From Alteromonas sp. KUL42 (GTDB lineage: Bacteria > Pseudomonadota > Gammaproteobacteria > Enterobacterales > Alteromonadaceae): DNA of 64,000 bases. Under the pieces are notes generated by a model that saw nothing but the letters and a program-made list of their open reading frames with translations, was not told the origin of the DNA and made no database searches. Positions 1 through 9,021 of this stretch are shown here, piece after piece. The stretch's first letter is position 1, and each line of letters starts with the position of its first letter. The position numbers and the translations under genes were made by a program. Location: positions 1 to 64,000 of the forward strand of contig NZ_BJKK01000016.1 of NCBI RefSeq assembly GCF_006538325.1, written 5' to 3'.

Positions 1-42
1 CATATGCGGTTTTTTATTGCTTGTAGCATTAGCGCCTATCCA

Positions 43-2052
43 CTAAAGATTCTCTACCAACGCAGGGCGCATGGGAGTAGGCTGTTCATTTAATAGCTGC
101 TCGGGCATGGTCTGCCAAACACTGTCTGGCAACATAGGCACTTCAGGTTTATGTTGCGTAATGGCAAAGTATTGCATGGCAACGCGCAGGCGTTTAAGTG
201 CTTTGCACTCATTTACTTCCTGATCGATGACAAATATTCCCCATTTATACATACGTTGACCTAATAAGTTACTGCTCGATAAGCGGATAACCGGGGCGGC
301 TAACACCATCCCAACCAATACAGGCAACAGCCACATGAAAAGTGAAGGGGTAAAGTAAAATGTTGTCACTCCCCATACCACAGCTAAACAACTCATAATT
401 TGTGTGTGCTTAATAGCAACTTTCCAAGGTACTTTGCGACCTTCGCGTTCCTGCGCTTCCCATTTAACCGAGTGACCTATCAAAACGCTAATAACAAAGT
501 AGCTATGGTAAAACATCATAAGAGGTGCAATAAGTACCGCCATCACCAATTCAACAGTGGCGCCTTTCAGCAATGACCAAGCCCCTCCAAATTCATTTCT
601 ACGCTTAATTAAGGCCAGCGCAATACCGAGTAATTTCGGCAAAAACAGTAGTGCGGCAGTCCCCCACATTGTGACCATCATCATATCTTGGCGGGCCACC
701 TGCCACGTAGGAAACAACTGATAGTCAGAAACAAAAAATTCAGGTACTGATGTGGCGCGAATTAAGGCATCTGCCGTACCAAGGGCCAACATACAAAAAA
801 GAATGAGCGACGAAATATAAGCAAATGCGCCAAATAAGAAATGCAGACGGTTAGCTGTTTTTAAACCTTTAACATTAAGCAGACCCAAGTGTTGAATATT
901 GCCTTGAACCCAGCGACGATCGCGAATCGCGTAGTCGACAATATTACTTGGTACTTCCTCATAGCTGCCTGTGGTATCTGTAAGCAAATACGCATGCCAT
1001 CCCGCGCGTCTTAACAGCGCAGCTTCCACAAAGTCATGACTTAAAATTTCTCCGCCAAAAGGCGCACGCCCTTCTAGGGTAGGTAGCCCACAATGTTGCA
1101 TAAAAGGTGCAATACGAATAATTGCATTGTGCCCCCAATAATTAGCACTGTCGGTTTGCCAAAAAGACAAACCAGTGGCTAACATCGGGCTATATAGGTG
1201 CGCGGCAAACTGCACAAAGCGACCAAAAAAGGTGTGTTGGCGAACAGGCATTGGAATTGTCTGCACTAGCGCTGTATCTGCATTTTGCTCTATGCGACGC
1301 GCTAAGTCTTGCATACGTTCACCACTCATCACGCTGTCAGCATCCAACACAATCATTGCCTCGTAGTTCGCCCCCCAACGCTCGCAAAACTCCTTTAGGT
1401 TGCCCACTTTACGGTGCACGTTCTGCTCTCTACGGCGGTAAAAAACTTGTGATGAAAACGCCCCTAGGCGCTTTTGTAAGCGAGTAAAAGCGCGAAGTTC
1501 GGCATCTGCTTTCTCCATATCACGGGTGTCACTTAGCATAAAGAAATCAAAATTATCTTTGCTTTTGCTATCCATCAGCTCGCGAATACATGCTTCGAAT
1601 CCCACCATGATGCGACGTGTATCTTCGTTGTACACGGGCATTACTACTGCATGGCGCTTTGTAATAGGCGTTAATGCACTTGGCGTTACCTGCTTCTTGC
1701 GAAGGCTTAATGGATCAATATTAAATAGCTGCAAAAAGAAACCAATGATACCGGTCCAAAATGCCATGCACAGCCAAGCAAAAAGAGTTAGACCAAGCGT
1801 TAATTGCGCCACTTCTAACGTTGTTAAGCCGTTTGGCAGAAAAATTTCGTAAAGACTCCAACCTGCCAATACCGTACTAGGAATCACTAGCAATGCCATA
1901 ATAAATAGACGCATATGCTCTCCTTTAACCATTTGCAAAGTAACTTCACTTTGGTTTTCATTTCGAATACACGCAGAAGCACCTTCATCTCGCGTACTTG
2001 TTGTCATTGATAAGCTCTGTGACGTGTTGCGATTATTTTGGTTGATAGACAT
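43..2052 (-). CDS. opgH: Glucans biosynthesis glucosyltransferase H
   Basis: This inner-membrane glycosyltransferase makes the beta-1,2-glucan backbone of osmoregulated periplasmic glucans from UDP-glucose. The sequence shows two N-terminal membrane segments (about residues 47-125), a cytosolic GT2 domain with a DxD motif (D237, D239) and an RDRRWVQGN motif of the QxxRW type, then several C-terminal membrane segments. The upstream ATG at 2067 adds only five residues; I prefer the ATG at 2052 (MSINQNN). It overlaps the end of opgG by 20 bp, so the two are one translationally coupled operon. At 669 residues it is well below the roughly 850 of E. coli OpgH, mainly because the cytosolic N-terminal extension is short. 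Confidence 0.96.
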   Translation of the reverse strand: MSINQNNRNTSQSLSMTTSTRDEGASACIRNENQSEVTLQMVKGEHMRLFIMALLVIPSTVLAGWSLYEIFLPNGLTTLEVAQLTLGLTLFAWLCMAFWTGIIGFFLQLFNIDPLSLRKKQVTPSALTPITKRHAVVMPVYNEDTRRIMVGFEACIRELMDSKSKDNFDFFMLSDTRDMEKADAELRAFTRLQKRLGAFSSQVFYRRREQNVHRKVGNLKEFCERWGANYEAMIVLDADSVMSGERMQDLARRIEQNADTALVQTIPMPVRQHTFFGRFVQFAAHLYSPMLATGLSFWQTDSANYWGHNAIIRIAPFMQHCGLPTLEGRAPFGGEILSHDFVEAALLRRAGWHAYLLTDTTGSYEEVPSNIVDYAIRDRRWVQGNIQHLGLLNVKGLKTANRLHFLFGAFAYISSLILFCMLALGTADALIRATSVPEFFVSDYQLFPTWQVARQDMMMVTMWGTAALLFLPKLLGIALALIKRRNEFGGAWSLLKGATVELVMAVLIAPLMMFYHSYFVISVLIGHSVKWEAQEREGRKVPWKVAIKHTQIMSCLAVVWGVTTFYFTPSLFMWLLPVLVGMVLAAPVIRLSSSNLLGQRMYKWGIFVIDQEVNECKALKRLRVAMQYFAITQHKPEVPMLPDSVWQTMPEQLLNEQPTPMRPALVENL

Positions 2053-3646
2053 AATTCCACACCTCACTAATACGTTTGCCGTTTTGTTCGATATAAGCGC
2101 GCATATCTACAGTTTGCTTTTGTTTAGGCGCAACGAAAAACATGGCTCGCCATTCTTGTCCATCGGCAACCGGAAAAAGGCGCTGCTCTGAAATACTGCC
2201 GTTGGCACCTTGAACAACCAGCTTGGTTGTCTCACCGTCAAAAACCATTGATTTGGGCACACTGAAGTCCACACTGAATTGACGAGTGGTGTTCAAATTG
2301 TCATTTTTGAATTCATCCCCCGGTAACACGGCCTTGCCCTGACGCGTGCGTACTACCGATGCCAACTGACTTTGAAATGGATTTTGTTCAACCGTTTTTA
2401 AGGTGTAAGAAAAGTACCGCGACGACCCCTCGCTGAAGGCTAATTCAGGAGTCCAAAACGCCACAATATTGTCGTGAATTTCCGATTTAGTTGGAATTTC
2501 AACAATCTCCAAATGACCTTTATCAAAGCCTGTTTCAGGTGTTACCCACAGTCCAGGGCGCTTGTGATAATTAGCTTCTGCGTCAAGGTAATTGGCCCAT
2601 TCGCCATCTCTTTGCAACATGCCGAACCCCTGAGGATTGGTGTCACTTAGCGAAGTAACCTGCAAACGTGCGGGGTTAGTTAAAGGACGCCAAATTTCTT
2701 CCCCCGCGTGCGTTACCATTAACACACCGTCACTATCGTGCACTTCAGGGCGATAGTCGTCATGCTGTTGTTCGCTGTTTTCACCATACAAAAACATACT
2801 GGTGAACGGCGCAATACCTAGTTTCGCTACGTCTTTACGTGCAAAAAGCCAGCTTTCTACATTCACCGATGTGTCCACACCGGGCTGAATAACAAACTTG
2901 TATGCTCCCGCCACAGAAGGGCTTTCTAAACGGGCGTAAACCGTAATTGGCTGTCCTTCATTTGGCTCAATCAACCAAAACTCTGTAAAGTGAGGAAACT
3001 CTTCGCCTTTGGCCAAAGCGGTATCTATTGCAAGGCCACGTGCAGAAATTCCATAGACTTGATTTTTCCCTACTAAACGGAAATATGAAGCACCTAAAAA
3101 GACCGCAAACTCATCTTTATACGCCTTATTTTTAATTGGATAGTGCACCCTGAAACCTGCGAAGCCAGAGTTCTCATCGGTTAGGCTTGAAAGCGCTGAT
3201 GAAGTACCGTCGTAACTAAACATATCAGGTGTAAATGCCAGTGCTTCAGGCGTGTTATTTTGTCCTATGGTGTGAATAGTGACAGGGTACTCATAAAGAA
3301 AACCTGGGTGAAAAAATTGCACTTCGAAGTTGTTCTCATCACGCCACAAGCTTTGTTCAGGCTTAAAACGGATAGAGCGATAAGTATCGTAACTCATCTC
3401 TTTAAGCGCTGTATTTAAGCCATGATCATTTTGTTCATAGCTCTCCTGTGCTGAAGCGCGCGCTGAATCGATAATTGACTGTAAAACAGGTGATGCTTTA
3501 AGCGGTTGATTTGTCTCGTTAACTTCAACCGCCCACGCCACTTGAGATGAAACTAAAGATAACATACTAACAAGTGCTAATAGCACCGGTGAATAGACTT
3601 TCTCTTGAACATCATTTTTTCTAAAAAACAAAAACGGATTAACCAT
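2033..3646 (-). CDS. opgG: Periplasmic glucans biosynthesis protein G
   Basis: OpgG is a periplasmic protein required to build or branch osmoregulated periplasmic glucans made by OpgH. The 537-residue product starts with a basic N-region and a hydrophobic signal segment ending near SSQVAWA (about residues 30-40), followed by the MdoG-type beta-sandwich domain. A strong AAGGAG Shine-Dalgarno precedes the ATG at 3646. It is the first gene of the opgG-opgH operon. Length and the whole-protein pattern fit OpgG or its paralogue OpgD; the direct coupling to opgH favours OpgG. Confidence 0.95.
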   Translation of the reverse strand: MVNPFLFFRKNDVQEKVYSPVLLALVSMLSLVSSQVAWAVEVNETNQPLKASPVLQSIIDSARASAQESYEQNDHGLNTALKEMSYDTYRSIRFKPEQSLWRDENNFEVQFFHPGFLYEYPVTIHTIGQNNTPEALAFTPDMFSYDGTSSALSSLTDENSGFAGFRVHYPIKNKAYKDEFAVFLGASYFRLVGKNQVYGISARGLAIDTALAKGEEFPHFTEFWLIEPNEGQPITVYARLESPSVAGAYKFVIQPGVDTSVNVESWLFARKDVAKLGIAPFTSMFLYGENSEQQHDDYRPEVHDSDGVLMVTHAGEEIWRPLTNPARLQVTSLSDTNPQGFGMLQRDGEWANYLDAEANYHKRPGLWVTPETGFDKGHLEIVEIPTKSEIHDNIVAFWTPELAFSEGSSRYFSYTLKTVEQNPFQSQLASVVRTRQGKAVLPGDEFKNDNLNTTRQFSVDFSVPKSMVFDGETTKLVVQGANGSISEQRLFPVADGQEWRAMFFVAPKQKQTVDMRAYIEQNGKRISEVWNYVYQPK

Positions 3647-4231
3647 TTGTCCTCTCCTTAAGAATACAACGGTGACTGACGCGATTTTTGTGCAATAAAC
3701 TTCGTTGAGAAGAAGGTGATAAGAAAGGCGCTCTCTTCCTTTCTTGATAACCGCTTTTTTAGCGGTAGCACTGATGTGTTAAAACATCGCGTAGACCGTA
3801 AAAGTGCCCAATAGCACTTGGTAAGGGAATTGCAAAAGGTGATCCAACCTATTAATAGGCCAATGAATTAATAAAAAAGTTCATATATAACATGTAGATA
3901 GAAACATGAAAAAGTAAATCAATCTTGCTTTAACAGCCTGACATCTAACCCTGCTATATATAAATACACAAAAGTGTTGTTTTTTAGAGACAGTATTTTT
4001 AAGTAGAAGGTATTCCTTATGATAGATGGCTTTTTCACATCCCTATTTAGCAGCTAACCCAGAAAATAAAAGAACAACAAAATTCATAATTATCAACAGA
4101 TTAAGAAACTCAAGGCCCAATATATTAGAAAAATAAGGTAAGTTGGCAAACGCCTTGCACCCGTATGTTAATTCTAGTTAAACCAGATATGTTGTTTGAC
4201 TGCAATTTTGTAACTGATAAGGAGTTATCAC
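3647..4231. other. Divergent intergenic region opgG / outer-membrane protein
   Basis: This AT-rich region of 585 bp lies between the divergent opgG and outer-membrane barrel genes and holds no convincing ORF. It contains a hairpin with a 6-bp stem (ACCGCT / AGCGGT, 3750-3766) on the opgG side, which could lie in the opgG leader, and a perfect 12-bp palindrome CCTATTAATAGG at 3848-3859 that could be an operator. The downstream gene has a clear AAGGAG ribosome-binding site at about 4219. Promoters for both genes are presumably here, but no -35/-10 pair stands out. Confidence 0.5.
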
Positions 4232-4786
4232 ATGTATAAGGCAATCACTTTACTAACCGCATTAACAGCCACAGCGCTTCCGCTTACTGCAAATGCCGAC
4301 AAGCCAGATTGGCGCTATGTTGAGGGTGGATACACTAAAATGGACTTTGACGGCAACGAATCATTTGAGCCAGATGGGCTCACCGTAAACGGTAAATACC
4401 TTATGAACAGTAACTGGTATTTAAATGGTGAATACAGCTTCTTTGAAGAAGGAAACTTTGACTTTGATATGTTGACACTTGGTGCGGGTTACAGGCTTCC
4501 ATTAACTGCCACCACTGACGCCTACTTTGGTGCCAATGTCGAGCGTGTTGACGGCGATGGCGACATCGACGACACCGGTTACAGTGTAAACGCAGGACTG
4601 CGCAGTATGCTCACCGAGCAAGTAGAGTTAGCTGGTGAGTTGGGCTACTACGATGTTGATGATGGTGAAGCTTTTTTTAAAGTAGGTGCTAACTATTACA
4701 TCACGCCGGCTTGGGCAGTAGGCGCAAATTATAAAGTCATTGACGATTGGGATATCATGCAAGTAACTGCACGATACGCGTTTTAA
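4232..4786 (+). CDS. Small outer-membrane beta-barrel protein
   Basis: The 184-residue product has a typical signal peptide (MYKAITLLTALTATALPLTANA) followed by alternating aromatic/polar beta strands and ends in Phe (VTARYAF), as expected for BAM-inserted barrels. The mature part of about 160 residues fits an eight-stranded barrel. The protein is acidic, with Asp/Gly-rich turns such as VDGDGDIDDTG. It resembles generic porin-family outer-membrane beta-barrel proteins; no specific function can be assigned. It is a single gene with its own AAGGAG site and a downstream terminator. Confidence 0.85.
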   Translation: MYKAITLLTALTATALPLTANADKPDWRYVEGGYTKMDFDGNESFEPDGLTVNGKYLMNSNWYLNGEYSFFEEGNFDFDMLTLGAGYRLPLTATTDAYFGANVERVDGDGDIDDTGYSVNAGLRSMLTEQVELAGELGYYDVDDGEAFFKVGANYYITPAWAVGANYKVIDDWDIMQVTARYAF

Positions 4787-4810
4787 ACCTACCTCTCCTC
4801 TGGTTGGTTG

Positions 4811-4836
4811 GCCGGGTTGCTCGACCCGGCATTTTC
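4811..4836 (+). terminator. Rho-independent terminator after the barrel gene
   Basis: A 7-bp GC-rich stem GCCGGGT / ACCCGGC (4811-4817 with 4824-4830) with a 6-nt loop is followed by ATTTTCT. It lies 25 bp after the stop at 4786. It also sits downstream of convergent yheU, so it may serve both directions. Confidence 0.75.
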
Positions 4837-4864
4837 TGCCTTTGCGCCAGCTTAAAACAATATT

Positions 4865-5098
4865 CTATTCTTCGCGGTCTTCAGGTTGTATATCTTCTTT
4901 GCGCTTTATATCTACACTTTCGTGTAGTTCAGAGTAAACCAAAACAGCCTCACCCGTTTTCAGCTTTGCCAGAACTTGCTGCACTTTTACCTCAAGGGCA
5001 ATTTCTTCTTCTCCATAGTCAGTCCCTTCGCGTAAAACAAAAGACTCTGCTAAGTGATATAAAGTATCGGCTTCTAACGCATCTATGGGGATAATCAT
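4865..5098 (-). CDS. yheU: YheU family protein (UPF0270)
   Basis: This small soluble 77-residue protein belongs to the UPF0270/YheU family. The diagnostic stretch [13 protein letters not shown], then [19 protein letters not shown], matches the E. coli protein. The biochemical function is unknown. It is the last gene of the yheS - TIGR02444 - yheT - yheU run, the same order as in E. coli. It starts 25 bp after the yheT stop, so co-transcription is likely. The extra acidic C-terminal tail ([10 protein letters not shown]) is not informative. Confidence 0.92.
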   Translation of the reverse strand: MIIPIDALEADTLYHLAESFVLREGTDYGEEEIALEVKVQQVLAKLKTGEAVLVYSELHESVDIKRKEDIQPEDREE

Positions 5099-5123
5099 TC
5101 TTACTCCAAATGGTAACAGTTAA

Positions 5124-6155
5124 TTAGCGGGTGTACCCACACGTGCTATTCACCGGCAAAACATCACTAATAAAGCGTTTTACTCTTTCGTGAAGCCATA
5201 CGGTAGGGTTAAGTATTGACCCTTGCATAAAACCAACGTGCCCACCTCTTTCACTGAGCTCTACAGTAACATTGCGCGCTAACTCTTCTTCCTTTGGTAC
5301 AACAAGGTGATTCATAAATGGGTCATCAATACTGTGTAACACCAAGGTAGGACAATGTATTGCACTTAAGAAATGATACGCACTGCACTTTTCATAATAG
5401 TCCTGGGCGTCAGAAAAACCGTGTAATGGTGCGGTGATCTTTTGATCAAATTGGGCAAAACTGGTCATGCTATCCACATCGTGCTTCGTTAGTTGAATTA
5501 ACTTGCGATAGTCTATGTACTCCATTTTTTTACGCAGTGTCGCCTTCATACTGTTGAGCAAGTACTTCTGATAGACCCTAGAGAACCCCTGATTAATCGA
5601 CTTCGCACATTCTGCCAATTTCAAAGGAGAAGAAATGGCTACTGCCGCATTAAGCCACTTTTGAGCAGGGTTTTCTCCCAGAAGTTTAAGTAGCATATTT
5701 CCCCCTAATGAGAAGCCAATTGCTACTTTGGGAATACTGGGGAACTTCGCCTGAAGCCAATCAAGGAAAAAGCTCGGATCTTCGGTTTCGCCACTGTGGT
5801 AGGCCCGTGCTTTTAAATTGGGAACGCCGCTACACCCACGGTAATGCATCATCACTACTTGCCAACCATTTACCGATAATTGTGCCATCATGTCGTTAGC
5901 ATAGTGTGATTTAATGCTGCCCTCCAGCCCGTGAAATAACACAACGATACCCGATGTTTCTTGCGGCTTTGGACCCCATGCAACATCAACGAAGTCGTCG
6001 TCAGGCAAGGTCAATCGCTCCATTTCATAGGATAGGGGCAAACGTTTTTGAATAAATCGTGGCCATATCGTTTGGATGTGACGATTCTTCGCCCAACTTG
6101 GCACTTTAAAGCTGCTTTTAATGATCTTTCCATGGGATAGTGATGATTTACTCAT
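5124..6155 (-). CDS. yheT: Alpha/beta hydrolase, YheT family
   Basis: This is a cytosolic alpha/beta-hydrolase of the YheT/YMC0 (UPF0017) esterase family. The sequence shows an oxyanion region LFHGLEGS, the nucleophile elbow GFSLGGN, an Asp in HSIDDPFM and a catalytic His in RGGHVGF. The family usually begins with the NRHIQTIWPR-type motif, seen here near residue 37. The ATG at 6155 (MSKSSLSHG) is preferred over one at 6200, which would run into the neighbouring gene. The natural substrate is unknown. It is part of the yhe cluster. Confidence 0.92.
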   Translation of the reverse strand: MSKSSLSHGKIIKSSFKVPSWAKNRHIQTIWPRFIQKRLPLSYEMERLTLPDDDFVDVAWGPKPQETSGIVVLFHGLEGSIKSHYANDMMAQLSVNGWQVVMMHYRGCSGVPNLKARAYHSGETEDPSFFLDWLQAKFPSIPKVAIGFSLGGNMLLKLLGENPAQKWLNAAVAISSPLKLAECAKSINQGFSRVYQKYLLNSMKATLRKKMEYIDYRKLIQLTKHDVDSMTSFAQFDQKITAPLHGFSDAQDYYEKCSAYHFLSAIHCPTLVLHSIDDPFMNHLVVPKEEELARNVTVELSERGGHVGFMQGSILNPTVWLHERVKRFISDVLPVNSTCGYTR

Positions 6156-6174
6156 GTGCTTTCTTATTGTGTTT

Positions 6175-6690
6175 TTAATTTGGTAGTTGGTTGACAACAA
6201 GGCTTAACAATTGGCGAGCCTCTTCGCTATCTTTAAGGGCATACGCATTAATGAACGCAGCAATAGAAGCATTGAAAATAGTTGTTTTTGTGCTTAATGA
6301 ACCGCTGGGTAAGGTCATCACGTCTTGCGTATTGAATGCCTCTATCATAGCGGCTTGCTGCTGCTTTTCTAATTCAAGTTCTTGTGCTTTTAGCACCTCG
6401 TAATGTGCTTTCTGCCCACCATTATCTGGGTGCGCAGCTTTTCTTTGCAACCTATGCGCCTGTAACTGTTTATCACTCTCAGTAATTGCCGCAACAATGG
6501 CTTTCATCTGTATCAAATTAACAATGACGTTATTTTCTAAACACCAACACATTAGCAAGAGAACGTTTACATTTACGCCATGGTTGTCTTGAAGCAATAG
6601 TGCTAGCGGCGCCATGTCGTTCGAAGCATAGCGACGAGTGCTGTATTGCCAGAATATCGAGCTTGTTAATTTAGAGGCTGGTGCTGTCAT
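6175..6690 (-). CDS. TIGR02444 family protein
   Basis: The 171-residue product matches the TIGR02444 family of uncharacterised gammaproteobacterial proteins. The evidence is an N-terminal block with FWQYSTRRYA followed by LLLQDNHGVNVNVLLLMCW, then a Gln/Glu-rich helical segment (about residues 85-135) likely to form a coiled coil. The start chosen is the ATG at 6690 (MTAPASK), which overlaps the end of yheS by 20 bp. The family is often found next to the YheS ATPase. Its function is unknown. Confidence 0.85.
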   Translation of the reverse strand: MTAPASKLTSSIFWQYSTRRYASNDMAPLALLLQDNHGVNVNVLLLMCWCLENNVIVNLIQMKAIVAAITESDKQLQAHRLQRKAAHPDNGGQKAHYEVLKAQELELEKQQQAAMIEAFNTQDVMTLPSGSLSTKTTIFNASIAAFINAYALKDSEEARQLLSLVVNQLPN

Positions 6691-8623
6691 AAGCTTCTCG
6701 CTCTTTTTCGATATGCTCTTGGGCATCTAGCCATGCCATTTCCTCTTCTTCCAGTTGCTGCTTTAACGTGGTTTGTTTATCAAGCAACTGCATCAAATCT
6801 GCCTTTTTGTCCTCACTGTAGAGCCCGCTATCTGCTAACGCGCTTTCTACCTCACTAAGTGCAGCATTATACTTATCCATCGCCTTTTCATGCTTTTCAA
6901 CGGCTTTTTTAAACGGCGCTATCTTTTGCCTAAACTCGGCTTCGCGACGTTTTTCTTCTTTGCGATCTATTTTGCGTTCGGGCTTACTTTCAACATGACT
7001 TCCTTGATTGGTAAGCTCTTTTGCTTCGCTATTGGCCTTGGCCTTTTCAGCAGCTTGTTGTTTTAAGATCCAATCTCGATAATCATCTAAGTCGCCAGTA
7101 AATGGCTCAACTTGCCCACTATCTACGAGGTAAAAATCTTCACACACCGACGACAGCAAAAAGCGGTCGTGCGAAACCAATACCATTGCGCCTTCAAAAC
7201 CTTGTAAGGCAATATTTAACGCATGACGCATTTCTAAATCTAAATGGTTGGTTGGCTCATCGAGTAACAACAAGTTTGGCTTTTGATAAACGATAAGTGC
7301 CAGTACTAGTCTGGCTTTCTCACCGCCAGACATAGGGGCTACAGGTGCTAAGGCTTCATCGCCATTAAAGCCAAAACCACCTAAATAATCACGTAGTTGT
7401 TGCTCTGTCGCTTTTTCATCGATGCGTTGTAAGTGTAAAAGTGGCGTAGCCCCAGCATCTAGCGTTTCTAACTGATGCTGGGCAAAGTAACCTATTTTTA
7501 AGCCTTTGGCCGTATTGAACACGCCTTGCTTAGGCGCATGCACACCGGCAAGTAATTTGATTAGCGTCGACTTACCCTGACCGTTTCTACCAAGAAGACC
7601 AATACGGCTACCTGGCACTAAATTGAGCTTCACTTGCTCAAGTACAATATGCTCATCGTAACCTAGCTGTACTTTTTCCATCTGAACAAGTGGGTTAGGC
7701 AAGGCGGTTGGTGGCGCAAAGGAAAAACTGAACGGGCTTGCCATATGCGCAGGCAAAAGCATTTCCATTTTTTCCAGCTGTTTAATACGGCTTTGCGCTT
7801 GCTTGGCTTTGCTCGCCTTGGCTTTAAAGCGCGTAATAAATGAATTCAAGTGCGCCACTTTTTGCTGTTGCTTTTCATACTCTAAGTTTTGCAAGCGAAT
7901 GCGCTCAGCCCGTTGTGTTTCATAAGCAGAGTAGTTACCGGTATAAGCAATCAGCTTTTGGCTTTCCACACTGATAATCTGGGCGACTGTGTTATCAATA
8001 AACGCTTTGTCATGGGAAATAAGCAGCAACGTACCTGTGTAGCGTTGAAGCCACTTTTCCAGCCAAATAACTGCATCTAAATCTAAGTGGTTGGTCGGCT
8101 CATCAAGTAGTAGTAAATCAGAAGGGCACAATAGTGCCTGCGCTAAGTTTAAGCGCATGCGCCATCCACCGGAAAAATCGGTTACAGGTGCAGAAAGCTG
8201 TGCGTTGGTAAAACCCAACCCCGATAAAATTGTAGCTGCGCGCGATTCTACATCGTATGCACCGGCTTGCTCTAACTGCCCATGAAGCTGACCAATTTGC
8301 ACACCATCTTCTTGCTCTTCGGCTATGGCAAGCTCGGTTTGAAGTGCGCGTAAGTGCCTGTCGCCATCTACCACATAATCTATGGCATTGCGCTTAGTTG
8401 CAGGCGTTTCTTGCGCCACACTAACAATGCGCCAATCGCTGGGTACAGAACAATCACCAGCGTCTACACTAAGTTCACCGCGTAATAAAGCAAAAAGCGT
8501 CGACTTACCGCAGCCATTACTGCCAATTAATGCCACTTTGTGACCAGGGAAAACCTGCGCAGAGGCTTCCTCTAGCAGCATTTTTCGGCCGCGCAGCAAT
8601 GAAACATTTGAGAGCTTTATCAT
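6671..8623 (-). CDS. yheS: ABC-F ATPase YheS
   Basis: This is a cytosolic ABC-F protein, a ribosome-associated ATPase class without membrane domains. It has two ATPase domains: Walker A GSNGCGKST with signature FSGGW in the first, and GRNGQGKST with MSGGEKAR in the second. They are separated by the helical P-site tRNA interaction linker (about residues 240-290), and a charged coiled-coil C-terminal domain follows from about residue 530. The ATG at 8623 (MIKLSNVSLLRG) has an AAAGG site 7 nt upstream. It heads the yheS/TIGR02444/yheT/yheU operon, divergent from yheV. Confidence 0.95.
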   Translation of the reverse strand: MIKLSNVSLLRGRKMLLEEASAQVFPGHKVALIGSNGCGKSTLFALLRGELSVDAGDCSVPSDWRIVSVAQETPATKRNAIDYVVDGDRHLRALQTELAIAEEQEDGVQIGQLHGQLEQAGAYDVESRAATILSGLGFTNAQLSAPVTDFSGGWRMRLNLAQALLCPSDLLLLDEPTNHLDLDAVIWLEKWLQRYTGTLLLISHDKAFIDNTVAQIISVESQKLIAYTGNYSAYETQRAERIRLQNLEYEKQQQKVAHLNSFITRFKAKASKAKQAQSRIKQLEKMEMLLPAHMASPFSFSFAPPTALPNPLVQMEKVQLGYDEHIVLEQVKLNLVPGSRIGLLGRNGQGKSTLIKLLAGVHAPKQGVFNTAKGLKIGYFAQHQLETLDAGATPLLHLQRIDEKATEQQLRDYLGGFGFNGDEALAPVAPMSGGEKARLVLALIVYQKPNLLLLDEPTNHLDLEMRHALNIALQGFEGAMVLVSHDRFLLSSVCEDFYLVDSGQVEPFTGDLDDYRDWILKQQAAEKAKANSEAKELTNQGSHVESKPERKIDRKEEKRREAEFRQKIAPFKKAVEKHEKAMDKYNAALSEVESALADSGLYSEDKKADLMQLLDKQTTLKQQLEEEEMAWLDAQEHIEKEREAYDSTSL

Positions 8624-8748
8624 GAATAACCTTTGGTGGAGCAACTAAGTATGTAAAAACGGCATGATACCAAAAACTTAGGGTAAAAGCTGATCAAGCA
8701 ACGGTATTTCAAGGTATAATACGAAGGAATTTTTACGAAGGTATATGT

Positions 8749-8955
8749 ATGTCAAATCGCGTAAGACGTCGTTTTGTAGCCGGTGCAACCTGCCCAAAGT
8801 GCCAAGAGCTAGATACTATTTCATTGTATTTTGAAAACAATGTAGAAAAGCTGGAATGTGTCTCCTGCGGTTACAAAGAAGCGCAAACTGATGAAAAAGT
8901 GAGTGCCGTTACTCGGGAAAACGAAAGCGTTATTGGTATTTTCAAACCCCACTAG
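8749..8955 (+). CDS. yheV: YheV family putative zinc-ribbon protein
   Basis: This 68-residue protein has two CxxC pairs (CPKC near residues 20-23 and CVSC near 48-51) spaced like a zinc ribbon, and a C-terminus reading ESVIGIFKPH that matches E. coli YheV (VIGIFHPD). The N-terminus RRRFVAGATCPKC is also diagnostic. A metal site is inferred from the cysteines; the function is unknown. It is divergent from yheS. Confidence 0.93.
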   Translation: MSNRVRRRFVAGATCPKCQELDTISLYFENNVEKLECVSCGYKEAQTDEKVSAVTRENESVIGIFKPH

Positions 8956-9021
8956 CCACTTCGACATTCATAGAGTCTCACTGTATGCGCGTGAAAGAAG
9001 TGCTGTTACAAAGCTTTGTGT

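Noticed and set aside
4747-5094. A 115-codon plus-strand ORF after the barrel gene
   Set aside because: It runs through the barrel gene end, the terminator and antisense to yheU, which is well supported.
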